Source of the DNA: Blautia schinkii DSM 10518
GTDB taxonomy: Bacteria; Bacillota; Clostridia; Lachnospirales; Lachnospiraceae
DNA: 64,000 nucleotides
Direction: 5' to 3'
NCBI GenBank assembly: GCA_000702025.1
Contig: KL370851.1
Coordinates: forward strand, 264,005 to 328,004
The translations under genes were made by a program, and so were the position numbers. The notes beneath the pieces were generated by a model, which did no database searches, was not told where the DNA came from, and was given only the letters and a program-made list of their open reading frames with translations. Positions 55,059 through 63,979 of the stretch are shown in pieces. Each line of letters opens with the position of its first letter. Positions within the stretch are counted from its first letter, which is position 1.

Positions 55059-56150
55059 CTACCGTTCATATACTATATAATTACGTTTTCGAAGAAGAGC
55101 TGCGCCGCGGTTCAGGGCGTCTTCTTCATAGAATTCGATTTTCAGGACACCTTCCTCAAATTCCCTGTTGTGGATGATACCGATGTTTTTGATGCTGATC
55201 TTATCCATGGCAAGGATCGTGGCAATGGTGGCGATTCCGCCCGCCTCGTCAGCGATGTCCAGATAGAGTACATAAGCCTTGCGGATTGGTCCGTTGTCCA
55301 CTACGTCGATGGAATCCCGGTAATCTCTGGAGCTTGCAAACATCTGGTATAGGTTCTTTGCTTCCTTATTGTCAACGGAGCAGCGGATTTGGATAAGCAT
55401 ACGGATAAACTCATCCAGCACAGAAGAAATATTCTTCTGGTTCTCCAGGCAGATCTGCTGCCACATGACAGGAGAGGAGGACGCGATGCGGGTGATGTCC
55501 CGGAATCCCCCGGCTGCGATTGTTTTCATATATTCCGCGTCATTGTCCAGCATATTTACCAGGTTTACAAGTGCGGAAGCAATGATGTGGGGGAGATGGC
55601 TCACCCCGGCTGTGATAAAATCGTGCTCCTCCCATGTGAGCACCATGGGAATCGCGCCCAAAGAGGAGATGAGCTCCGTAAAATCCGTAAGCTTGTCCAG
55701 GGCAATCTCCCCACCGGGAGTGACGATATAATAGGCATTCTCAATGAGCCGGTCACTGGAATGGGCGAAGCCTGTCTTTTCCGAGCCGGCCATAGGATGT
55801 CCGCCGATAAAACAGCCTTCCATTCCCAGCTCTTCAACCTTGCCATGGATGATGCCCTTGACACTGCCCACATCGGTGATGATCGCGCCCGTTTTGATGA
55901 CAGATTTCAGGTATTCCAGATATTGAATATTAAATTCAACAGGTGCGCAGAGAAAAATATAGTCACAGTTATGGAACCGCTCGTCCTTCGCTTCACATAC
56001 TGCATCAATGGTATTTCCGCTAAGAGCGGATGCCAGAGTTTCCCGATTCTGGTCATAGGCCAGGATATGGTAATCCGGATGGTATTTCCGGATGGCTTTG
56101 GCGATGGAACCGCCAATCAGTCCGAGACCGATAAAACCGATGGTTTTCAT
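55059..56150 (-). CDS. tyrA: Prephenate dehydrogenase with ACT domain
   Basis: A 363-residue tyrosine-pathway enzyme. The NAD fold is GFIGLGLIGGSIAKAIR; the catalytic region includes GGHPMAGSEKTG and SHLPHIIASAL. The last ~70 residues form an ACT domain, suggesting feedback control by tyrosine. The start at 56150 (MKTIGFIG) is chosen over the longer frame to 56246. aroA follows directly. Confidence 0.94.
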   Translation of the reverse strand: MKTIGFIGLGLIGGSIAKAIRKYHPDYHILAYDQNRETLASALSGNTIDAVCEAKDERFHNCDYIFLCAPVEFNIQYLEYLKSVIKTGAIITDVGSVKGIIHGKVEELGMEGCFIGGHPMAGSEKTGFAHSSDRLIENAYYIVTPGGEIALDKLTDFTELISSLGAIPMVLTWEEHDFITAGVSHLPHIIASALVNLVNMLDNDAEYMKTIAAGGFRDITRIASSSPVMWQQICLENQKNISSVLDEFIRMLIQIRCSVDNKEAKNLYQMFASSRDYRDSIDVVDNGPIRKAYVLYLDIADEAGGIATIATILAMDKISIKNIGIIHNREFEEGVLKIEFYEEDALNRGAALLRKRNYIVYER

Positions 56151-56296
56151 GATAGGTGTGCATCCTTTCCAGTTACTTTTCGTCGTTTGTCTTACTTTAT
56201 TGTAAAAGATTAGGGACAAAAAGTCAATTCTCGGAAAAAATAACAAAAATTTTCAAGAAATTTTTGAAAAAAAGTTGTTAAAATTATATAAAATAC

Positions 56297-56325
56297 TTGA
56301 AAGTGCTTAAGAATTTTAGTAAAAT
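56297..56325 (+). promoter_or_regulatory. Promoter of the EF-G-like gene
   Basis: TTGAAA (56297-56302), a 17-nt spacer and TAAAAT (56320-56325). Confidence 0.6.
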
Positions 56326-56359
56326 ATGAACATATTAGACAAACAGGGAGGTATTACAT

Positions 56360-58450
56360 ATGGACGTTTTTAGAACTGACCGAATCAGAAATGTAGTCCT
56401 ATTAGGTCATGGTGGAGCTGGCAAGACAACTTTGGCAGAGGCAATGGCCTATTTGGCAGGCATGACAAACCGCCTCGGCAGAGTTGAGGATGGCAATACA
56501 GTCAGCGATTATGACAAAGAAGAAATTAAGAGACATTTTTCCATCTCTACCACATTGATCCCGGTACCTTGGGATAAGGTAAAGATCAATGTCCTGGACA
56601 CTCCCGGATATTTCGACTTTGTAGGTGAGGTTGAAGAGGCTGTAAGCGCAGCAGATGCGGCGATTATTGTTGTTTCCGGTAAAGCTGGTGTTCAGGTAGG
56701 AACACAAAAAGCATGGGATATGTGTGAAAAATATAAACTTCCGCGTATGATTTTCGTGACAGATATGGATGTGGACGATGTCAGCTACCGTAAAGTTGTG
56801 GAAGAACTGACGGAGTTATATGGTAAGAGGATTGCACCTCTTCATTTCCCAATCCGCGAGGATGGTAAATTCGTAGGTTACGTCAACGTTGTCAAACAGG
56901 CAGGAAGAAAATACATAGATAAAGGTAAGAAGGAAGAGTGTGATATTCCTGAGTACCTGAATGAATATCTGGAGAAATACCATGATATCCTTATGGAATC
57001 CGTGGCTGAGACGAGTGAAGAGTTTATGGACCGTTACTTTGAGGGCGATGAGTTCTCCGTGACAGAGGTTTCCGCGGCTCTCGCTATGAACGTGCAGGAA
57101 GCAAGCATTGTGCCGGTATGTATGGGATCACCTGTGAACCTTCGCGGCGTTTCCAATCTGCTGGATGATATCTGCGGATATTTCCCGAGCCCGGACAAAC
57201 GTTCCTGCAATGGTATCGCGCAGAAGACGAACGAAATTTTCGAGGCAAACTACGACTTCACTAAGGCGAAATCCGCATACGTGTGGAAGACCATCGTGGA
57301 TCCGTTCCTGGGCAAGTATTCGATGATTAAGGTTTGCTCCGGCGTTATCAAATCCGATGATACCCTGCTCAATGTAGAGAAGGGCGATGAAGAGCGTTTG
57401 AATAAATTATATGTGCTGGAAGGCTCCAAGCCGATTGAGGTATCTGAGCTTCATGCCGGTGATATCGGCGCAATCGCTAAGTTAAACAGCGTACAGACCG
57501 GTGACAGCCTGGCAACCAAGGCAATGCCGATACTTTATCCGAAGGCAGTTATTTCCAAACCTTATACCTATAAGAGATATAGGGCTGTGAAGAAGGGCGA
57601 TGAGGATAAGATTTCCCAGGCACTTGCGAAGATGATGAGCGAAGATAAGACTCTGCTCGCAGTGAATGACGGCGCGAACCGTCAGAGCCTGCTCTACGGT
57701 ATGGGCGACCAGCATCTTGATATTGTGCTGAATAAATTAAAAGAACGCTATAAAGTGGACATCGAGCTTACCAAGCCGAAAGTACCTTTCCGCGAGACAA
57801 TCCGCAAGAATTCTGACGTGGAAGGCAAGCATAAGAAACAGTCCGGCGGCCACGGCCAGTATGGTCATGTTAAGATGCGCTTCGAGCCGTCAGGCGATCT
57901 GGAGACACCTTATATATTCGAGCAGGTTGTAGTAGGCGGTGCTGTGCCGAAGAACTATTATCCGGCAGTAGACAAAGGGCTTCAGGAATGTGTTGTCAAG
58001 GGACCGCTTGCTGCTTATCCGGTAGTCGGTGTGAAGGCTACACTTTACGATGGTTCCTACCATCCGGTAGACTCTTCGGAAATGGCATTTAAGATGGCTA
58101 CCATCCTTGCTTTCAAGAAAGGTTTCATGGATGCTTCCCCGGTTCTTCTGGAGCCGATCGTTTCCATGAAAGTAGTTGTTCCGGATAAATACACCGGCGA
58201 TGTTATGGGTGACCTGAATAAACGCCGCGGACGTGTGCTGGGAATGAATCCTGACCATGCGGGCAATACCGTGATCGAGGCGGATGTTCCGATGCTTGAG
58301 ATTTACGGATATTCCACAGACCTGCGCTCTATGACAGGCGGCAGCGGTGATTTCTCCTTTGAATTCGCGCGCTACGAGCAGGCTCCAAGTGATATCCAGG
58401 CGAAAGAGATTGAGGCAAGAGCAAGTAAAGTAGAGGGTGGAGAGGAATAA
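56360..58450 (+). CDS. EF-G paralogue (EF-G II-like GTPase)
   Basis: A 696-residue protein with all EF-G domains. G1 reads GHGGAGKTT rather than GHVDAGKTT, and the usual NKMD (G4) reads TDMD, keeping only the last Asp. The G3 motif DTPGYFDF is good and domain IV is present. This pattern fits the EF-G II group, not the main translocase, which probably lies with the str operon elsewhere. It may act in a special translation step; its nucleotide preference is worth testing. A promoter precedes it and a terminator follows. Confidence 0.82.
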   Translation: MDVFRTDRIRNVVLLGHGGAGKTTLAEAMAYLAGMTNRLGRVEDGNTVSDYDKEEIKRHFSISTTLIPVPWDKVKINVLDTPGYFDFVGEVEEAVSAADAAIIVVSGKAGVQVGTQKAWDMCEKYKLPRMIFVTDMDVDDVSYRKVVEELTELYGKRIAPLHFPIREDGKFVGYVNVVKQAGRKYIDKGKKEECDIPEYLNEYLEKYHDILMESVAETSEEFMDRYFEGDEFSVTEVSAALAMNVQEASIVPVCMGSPVNLRGVSNLLDDICGYFPSPDKRSCNGIAQKTNEIFEANYDFTKAKSAYVWKTIVDPFLGKYSMIKVCSGVIKSDDTLLNVEKGDEERLNKLYVLEGSKPIEVSELHAGDIGAIAKLNSVQTGDSLATKAMPILYPKAVISKPYTYKRYRAVKKGDEDKISQALAKMMSEDKTLLAVNDGANRQSLLYGMGDQHLDIVLNKLKERYKVDIELTKPKVPFRETIRKNSDVEGKHKKQSGGHGQYGHVKMRFEPSGDLETPYIFEQVVVGGAVPKNYYPAVDKGLQECVVKGPLAAYPVVGVKATLYDGSYHPVDSSEMAFKMATILAFKKGFMDASPVLLEPIVSMKVVVPDKYTGDVMGDLNKRRGRVLGMNPDHAGNTVIEADVPMLEIYGYSTDLRSMTGGSGDFSFEFARYEQAPSDIQAKEIEARASKVEGGEE

Positions 58451-58511
58451 TCCCGTTACACCCGCATAGCGAAAAGGTTTGCTTGTGCAGACATCTTCAA
58501 ACATAAATACA

Positions 58512-58564
58512 CAAAGGCAGAGGCAGTACGGCAGAAATCCGGCTCTCTGCCTTTGTTGCTTTTT
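58512..58564 (+). terminator. Terminator of the EF-G-like gene
   Basis: An 11-bp stem CAAAGGCAGAG/CTCTGCCTTTG (58512-58522 with 58545-58555) followed by a T-rich tail to 58564. The tail also holds the -35 of the next promoter. Confidence 0.75.
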
Positions 58565-58584
58565 ATGGAAAAACAAGTTATAAT
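58556..58584 (+). promoter_or_regulatory. Promoter of the membrane protein gene
   Basis: TTGCTT (58556-58561), a 17-nt spacer and TATAAT (58579-58584). Confidence 0.6.
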
Positions 58585-58664
58585 GGGCAGTAATATCAGG
58601 GCTGGCCGAATCGGCGCTGATAGCGACAACATTATAAACGACAACATAATAAAAGGAGAGCAGT

Positions 58665-60416
58665 ATGTTCAGAAAAAAGGGAAAGCTATTTGCAGCGCTT
58701 GCGGTCATTATCCTTGCGGGGATTTATTACTATGCCACAATACCTGCCATTAACATTCATTCCAGTGGGTTCTGGGTGTTTATTATTGGTGTGATGGTGC
58801 TTGTGCTGGCAATCTACGGTGTGCGCAGAGTGCATACCGTGCAGGAGATCAAGCAGAATAAGGTGCTGAAGATTGGTATCGGTGTGGTGGGCCTGGTGGT
58901 CGTGATCTACGCAGTGGGAAGTATTTTATCCTCACCTATCATCAATGCTCAGAAATACCAGAAGCTGATCGAGCCGGAGACAAGCAACTTTACGGACGAT
59001 ATCGAGCAGATCAGCTATGACCAGATTCCGCTTTTGGACAAGGATTCCGCAGAGCTTCTGGGTAACCGTAAGATGGGAAGTATGGTGGACATGGTATCCC
59101 AGTTTGAGGTGAGCAGCCTTTATTCCCAGATCAACTATAAGGGGCGCCCGGTACGTGTCACCCCGCTTGTGTATGCAAGTCCGATCAAATGGATCACCAA
59201 TATGCGCCAGGGTATCCCGGCTTACATCACCATAGATATGGCGACACAGAATACAGAACTTGTGAAATTAAGCGAAGGCATCAAGTATTCGGAGTCCGAG
59301 TATTTTAACCGCTATATTTACAGACATCTGCGATTCAAATATCCGACCTATATCTTTGACCAGCTAAGTTTTGAGATAGATGATGAAGGAGTACCATACT
59401 GGATTTGTCCGGTTAAGAAGTTCAACATCGGTCTGTTTGGGGGACAGACGATCGGCAGAGTGGTGCTGTGTAATGCAGTGACCGGAGAATGTACGGACTA
59501 TAAGGTAGAGGATTGCCCTACCTGGGTGGACCGTGTGTATCCGGCAGATTTGCTGGTGCAGCTTTATGATTACCACGGAACCCTGAAAAACGGATTCCTC
59601 AACAGCGTGCTGGGGCAGAAGGGCTGCTTAAAGACTACACAGGGTTATAATTATCTGGCCATCGACGATGACGTTTGGGTTTACACGGGCGTTACCTCGG
59701 TGAGCGGCGACCGTTCCAATGTAGGCTTTGTGCTTATGAACCAGAGGACGAAGGAAACGAAATATTATGAGATTCCGGGTGCCGAGGAATATTCTGCCAT
59801 GGGTTCTGCGGAAGGCCAGGTACAGAATCTTGGATACCAGGCAACTTTCCCACTGCTTTTAAATATTCACGGGGAACCTACTTACTTCCTGGCACTTAAG
59901 GATAATGCAGGGCTGGTGAAAAAGTACGCCATGGTCAACATTCAGAAATACCAGAACGTTGCCATCGGAGACACTGTGGCTGCGTGTGAAAAGACTTATG
60001 TGAAAATGATCAAGGGAAGTAACGCTGCCATAGCGGATGAGAACAGTAAGAAGATTACCGGAAAGATTAAGCGGATGGCACAGGGCGTTATCGACGGAAA
60101 CACACATTATTATATTGTTCTGGAGAATCATGATGAACTCATTTTCGATGTGCCGATTACAGACTTCCTGGGGATTGTTAAGTATGATGTGGGAGACAGT
60201 ATTACCATCGCTTACAATGAAGCGCAGCCTGCAAACACTGTCATTTCAGTGGAAGGTGATGCGGGAAGCGCCGAAGGTTCCGTAGGTCCGGACGGTGAGG
60301 GTGCTGTCGAACCGGATGTCGAGGGCGCTGCGGACGGTGCAGCAGAGTCGGATAACAGCGTAGAGGGGCTGGATGATGAGCCGATAGAGTCTGGCATGGA
60401 CGAGCCCGCAGTTTAA
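58665..60416 (+). CDS. Membrane protein of unknown function
   Basis: I do not recognise the family with confidence. The 583-residue product has three hydrophobic helices (about 8-24, 34-51 and 70-92), then a large, mostly polar domain (about 95-540) with no cofactor or catalytic motif I can name, and a low-complexity acidic tail (about 543-583, rich in Glu, Asp, Gly, Ala and Ser) that looks disordered. An odd number of helices places N terminus and main domain on opposite sides of the membrane. It is monocistronic, with its own promoter and terminator. Confidence 0.7.
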   Translation: MFRKKGKLFAALAVIILAGIYYYATIPAINIHSSGFWVFIIGVMVLVLAIYGVRRVHTVQEIKQNKVLKIGIGVVGLVVVIYAVGSILSSPIINAQKYQKLIEPETSNFTDDIEQISYDQIPLLDKDSAELLGNRKMGSMVDMVSQFEVSSLYSQINYKGRPVRVTPLVYASPIKWITNMRQGIPAYITIDMATQNTELVKLSEGIKYSESEYFNRYIYRHLRFKYPTYIFDQLSFEIDDEGVPYWICPVKKFNIGLFGGQTIGRVVLCNAVTGECTDYKVEDCPTWVDRVYPADLLVQLYDYHGTLKNGFLNSVLGQKGCLKTTQGYNYLAIDDDVWVYTGVTSVSGDRSNVGFVLMNQRTKETKYYEIPGAEEYSAMGSAEGQVQNLGYQATFPLLLNIHGEPTYFLALKDNAGLVKKYAMVNIQKYQNVAIGDTVAACEKTYVKMIKGSNAAIADENSKKITGKIKRMAQGVIDGNTHYYIVLENHDELIFDVPITDFLGIVKYDVGDSITIAYNEAQPANTVISVEGDAGSAEGSVGPDGEGAVEPDVEGAADGAAESDNSVEGLDDEPIESGMDEPAV

Positions 60417-60510
60417 CGAAATAAGTGAGAATTTTCCCACCTCTACAGGTGGCGAGATGAATCACCGAGCGTGGATTGAAGCAAAGAAATAGTTTAAGGA
60501 TATATTGCAG

Positions 60511-60551
60511 GAACGCCGCAGACCATTAAGTTGGATGCGGCGTTCATTTTT
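60511..60551 (+). terminator. Rho-independent terminator before pflB
   Basis: A perfect 10-bp stem GAACGCCGCA/TGCGGCGTTC (60511-60520 with 60536-60545) followed by ATTTTT. Confidence 0.8.
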
Positions 60552-60774
60552 GTACAAAAATTTTTCATAGCGAAGATTGAAGGAGTAAATGAAACACCTA
60601 ATCTATTGTATGTTTATGGGGTAATATTGTTAAAATTTTCCTAATCTATTTCGGGTAATTGTGAGAATATTATGCGGAAACTGTATAATAATAAGAATTA
60701 AAGTTGTGAATAACTGTGTATGCGATTTTATACAAGGGTTTTCCGTCTGTATCTAAAATAGTACAAGATAAACC

Positions 60775-60803
60775 TTGACTATTTTTTAACGATAATATAT
60801 ATT
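60775..60803 (+). promoter_or_regulatory. Promoter of the pfl operon
   Basis: TTGACT (60775-60780), a 17-nt spacer and TATATT (60798-60803), about 50 nt before the pflB start. Confidence 0.6.
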
Positions 60804-60853
60804 GTAGCCATGAAGTGTTAATAAAGCATTTACAGAAAAATAGGAGGAAATAT

Positions 60854-62944
60854 ATGAGACAGGAATGGGCTTCATTTAACGAAGGCATTTGGCAGAAGGA
60901 AATCAATGTACGAGATTTTATTCAGAAGAACTACACACCTTATGAAGGTGACGAATCCTTCCTGAAAGGTCCTACAAACGCGACTAGAGAATTATGGGCA
61001 CAGGTTATGGAGCTTACCGAGGAAGAACGCGGCAAAGGCGGCGTTTTAGACATGGATACAAAAATTATTTCTACCATTACCTCCCATGGCCCCGGATACC
61101 TGGACAAAGAGAAGGAAAAAATTGTCGGTTTTCAGACGGACAAGCCCTTCAAACGTTCCCTTCAGCCCTATGGAGGAATCCGTATGGCAGTGAAAGCCTG
61201 TGAGGACAACGGTTATCATGTTGATCCACAGGTTGTAGATTTTTTTATGAAGCACAGAAAGACACACAATGACGGTGTGTTTGATGCATATACACCGGAA
61301 ATGCGCGCCTGCCGTTCCAGCCATATTATCACAGGGCTTCCGGATGCTTATGGGCGCGGACGGATTATTGGTGATTACAGACGTGTGGCCCTCTACGGGG
61401 TGGACAGGTTGATTGAGGATAAGCAGAAACAGAAGGATACTACAAGAACGATTATGTATTCGGATGTGACAAGAGAGCGCGAAGAGCTGTCAGAGCAGAT
61501 TAAGGCATTAAAAGAGCTTAAGGAGCTGGGAAAGATTTACGGTTATGACATTTCCCGTCCGGCAGCCAACGTGCAGGAGGCTTTCCAGTGGCTGTATTTC
61601 GGTTACCTGGCAGCGATTAAGGAGCAGAACGGCGCGGCTATGTCATTGGGCCGGACCTCTACTTTCCTCGACATCTATGCAGAGCGTGACCTCAAAAACG
61701 GTACCTTTACAGAGGAAGAAATCCAGGAAATCACAGACCACTTTATCATGAAGCTCAGACTTGTCAAATTTGCAAGAACACCGGAATATAATTCTCTTTT
61801 CTCTGGTGACCCCACCTGGGTTACGGAAGCCATCGGCGGTATGGGCATTGACGGCCGTTCCATGGTTACGAAGATGTCCTACCGCTACCTGCATACGCTG
61901 GAAAACCTGGGCACTGCTCCTGAGCCGAACCTTACGGTACTGTGGTCCACCAGATTACCCCGCAATTTCAAGCGTTTCTGTGCCAAGTCCTCCATCATGT
62001 CTTCCTCCATCCAGTATGAGAATGACGATTTGATGCGTGTTACACACGGAGATGACTATGCGATTGCCTGCTGCGTCTCCTCTATGCGTGTGGGGAAAGA
62101 GATGCAATTCTTCGGTGCCCGTGCGAATTTAGCGAAATGTCTGCTCTATGCCATCAACGGCGGTGTGGACGAGGTGACCAAGAAGCAGGTGGGACCCAAA
62201 TACCGTCCTGTCACCTCCGAATATCTGGATTACGATGAGGTTATGGAAAAATTCCAGGATATGATGAAATGGCTTGCCTGCGTGTATGTAAATACACTGA
62301 ATATCATTCACTATATGCATGACAAATACAGCTATGAGCGTATCCAGATGGCTCTTCATGATAAAAAAGTGACCCGTTGGTTTGCCACAGGAATCGCCGG
62401 ACTTTCCGTAGTTGCTGATTCTCTTTCGGCAATCAAGTACGCAAAGGTAAAAGCCGTCCGTGATGAAAATGGGATTGTGGTAGATTATGAGGTGGAAGGT
62501 GATTTCCCGAAATATGGCAATGACGATGACCGCGTGGATGATATTGCGTATGACATAGTCCATGAGTTCATGCATTATATTAAAGGCAACCATACCTACC
62601 GGGGAGGAATTCCCACGACTTCTATCCTTACCATCACCTCTAATGTGGTATATGGTAAGGCCACAGGCTCCACACCGGACGGAAGAAAAGCCGGAGAACC
62701 TTTCGCGCCGGGCGCAAATCCTATGCACCACAGAGACAGCCGGGGAGCGGTCGCTTCCTTAAGCTCAGTTTCCAAGCTGCCGTTTAAGGATGCCCAGGAT
62801 GGAATTTCTAATACCTTCTCCATTATTCCCGGAGCACTGGGCAAGGACGATGCAATTCTCTTCGATGATATCAGCTTTGAGCTGCCAGCAGATTGTGCTT
62901 GCTGCGAGCCGAATTATGCGGAGGACAGAGAGGAAGAAGTATAA
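60854..62944 (+). CDS. pflB: Pyruvate formate-lyase main subunit lacking the glycyl-radical domain
   Basis: A 696-residue protein (usual PFL is ~760) that converts pyruvate and CoA to acetyl-CoA and formate. The catalytic cysteine pair is Cys406-Cys407 in IACCVSSM, and homology runs to SIIPGALGKDD. There it departs from PFL: about 30 divergent residues follow (ending ELPADCACCEPNYAEDREEEV when read to the stop), and the RVSGYA radical motif is missing. That domain is encoded by the next gene in another frame with its own ribosome site. The start is ATG 60854 with AGGAGG. Confidence 0.9.
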   Translation: MRQEWASFNEGIWQKEINVRDFIQKNYTPYEGDESFLKGPTNATRELWAQVMELTEEERGKGGVLDMDTKIISTITSHGPGYLDKEKEKIVGFQTDKPFKRSLQPYGGIRMAVKACEDNGYHVDPQVVDFFMKHRKTHNDGVFDAYTPEMRACRSSHIITGLPDAYGRGRIIGDYRRVALYGVDRLIEDKQKQKDTTRTIMYSDVTREREELSEQIKALKELKELGKIYGYDISRPAANVQEAFQWLYFGYLAAIKEQNGAAMSLGRTSTFLDIYAERDLKNGTFTEEEIQEITDHFIMKLRLVKFARTPEYNSLFSGDPTWVTEAIGGMGIDGRSMVTKMSYRYLHTLENLGTAPEPNLTVLWSTRLPRNFKRFCAKSSIMSSSIQYENDDLMRVTHGDDYAIACCVSSMRVGKEMQFFGARANLAKCLLYAINGGVDEVTKKQVGPKYRPVTSEYLDYDEVMEKFQDMMKWLACVYVNTLNIIHYMHDKYSYERIQMALHDKKVTRWFATGIAGLSVVADSLSAIKYAKVKAVRDENGIVVDYEVEGDFPKYGNDDDRVDDIAYDIVHEFMHYIKGNHTYRGGIPTTSILTITSNVVYGKATGSTPDGRKAGEPFAPGANPMHHRDSRGAVASLSSVSKLPFKDAQDGISNTFSIIPGALGKDDAILFDDISFELPADCACCEPNYAEDREEEV

Positions 62945-62981
62945 ATTTATGCCCGTTAAACATATTAAGGAGGATTATACC

Positions 62982-63224
62982 ATGAATATCAGTGACGCTC
63001 AGATTGACAACTTAGTGAATTTATTGGACGGCTATGCAGAAAAAGGCGGCCACCATTTAAATGTTAATGTATTTACAAAAGACACTCTTCTGGATGCGCA
63101 GGCCCATCCGGAGAAATATCCGCAGCTTACTGTGCGCGTGTCCGGATACGCGGTAAACTTCAACAAGCTTACGAAAGAGCAGCAGGATGAAGTGATTTCC
63201 AGAACCTTTCATGAGGGAATGTAG
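62982..63224 (+). CDS. Stand-alone glycyl-radical domain of pyruvate formate-lyase (GrcA-like)
   Basis: An 80-residue protein, too short to stand out but strongly supported: AAGGAGG lies 8 nt before ATG 62982. From NLVNLLDGYAEKGGHHLNV onwards it matches the PFL C terminus. The radical glycine is Gly55 in RVSGYAV, and it ends ISRTFHEGM. It is exactly the part pflB lacks, in the +1 frame relative to pflB. It resembles YfiD/GrcA, the spare radical domain of E. coli, but here the main enzyme has no copy of its own. The activase gene follows at once. Confidence 0.9.
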   Translation: MNISDAQIDNLVNLLDGYAEKGGHHLNVNVFTKDTLLDAQAHPEKYPQLTVRVSGYAVNFNKLTKEQQDEVISRTFHEGM

Positions 63225-63238
63225 TGAAAGGGAATGCA

Positions 63239-63979
63239 ATGAAGGGATATATCCATTCCACAGAGAGCTTCGGGACCGTTGACGGTCCCGGAGTTCGTTT
63301 TGTGGTGTTTTTCCAGGGCTGTCCCCTGCGTTGTCAATACTGCCATAATCCGGATACCTGGGCAGTGAAGCGTGGGAGAGAAATGACGGCGGACGAGCTT
63401 TTGGAAGAATATGAGAGAAATAAGACATTCTACCGAGGCGGGGGGATTACCGCGACCGGGGGTGAACCGCTTCTGCAGCTTCCGTTTTTAACGGAATTAT
63501 TCCAAAAGGCGAAAGAAAGAGATATTCATACCTGTCTCGACACCTCAGGGATTACCTACAGGGAGAAAAAGGCGGAGGAATTCCGGGAACTGTTTCAGGT
63601 GACGGACCTGGTGCTTCTGGATATCAAGCACAGCAAACCCAAGGGACATGAGGAGCTTACCGGACAGAAGCAGGACCATGTGCTGGAATTCGCCCGTGCG
63701 CTTGAAGACACAAAAGTACCGGTAATCATCCGGCATGTAGTGGTGCCGGGGATTACAGATGGGGAAGAGGAGCTTTTGGAGCTTGGCTGCCTGATTGGTG
63801 GAATGAGAAATCTCAAAGGTCTTGAGGTGCTTCCTTATCATACGATGGGAGAGAGTAAATATAAAGCTCTCGGTATGTCATATCCATTACAGGGCGTGCC
63901 TGCCATGGACTCCGACGGGGCCAAAAAAGCCAGGGAGATTATCCTCCGGGGTATTCGAAATGTGCGGAATAAGAAATGA
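63239..63979 (+). CDS. pflA: Pyruvate formate-lyase activating enzyme
   Basis: A 246-residue radical SAM enzyme that abstracts a hydrogen from the PFL glycine. The cluster motif is CPLRCQYC and the SAM-binding GGE is in TATGGEPLLQ. The length equals the E. coli enzyme. ATG 63239 has AAGGG upstream; GTG 63224 overlaps the previous stop and is less likely. Its substrate here would be the separate 80-residue protein, probably docked on PflB. Confidence 0.95.
   Translation: MKGYIHSTESFGTVDGPGVRFVVFFQGCPLRCQYCHNPDTWAVKRGREMTADELLEEYERNKTFYRGGGITATGGEPLLQLPFLTELFQKAKERDIHTCLDTSGITYREKKAEEFRELFQVTDLVLLDIKHSKPKGHEELTGQKQDHVLEFARALEDTKVPVIIRHVVVPGITDGEEELLELGCLIGGMRNLKGLEVLPYHTMGESKYKALGMSYPLQGVPAMDSDGAKKAREIILRGIRNVRNKK

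Larger units (their letters stand above)
60417..60853. other. 437-nt intergenic region before pflB
   Basis: It contains a small hairpin CCACCT-CTAC-AGGTGG (60437-60452), a terminator (60511-60551), an AT-rich stretch and the pflB promoter. An additional TATAAT at 60684-60689 has a poorly spaced TTGTGA. No gene is seen. Confidence 0.6.

Noticed and set aside
60463..60482. CRISPR-like repeat end (GAGCGTGGATTGAAG)
   Set aside because: It resembles the 3' end of type I-C repeats, but there is only one copy, no spacer array and no cas gene.
60628..60735. Rex sites (TTGTTAAAA, TTGTGAATAAC) before pflB
   Set aside because: Only half-sites are present; neither forms the required inverted repeat.
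62900..63000. PFL split as a simple frameshift
   Set aside because: The small frame upstream of ATG 62982 shows no PFL homology, the main frame ends in an unrelated tail, and the second gene has its own well-spaced ribosome site. Read-level confirmation is still needed.
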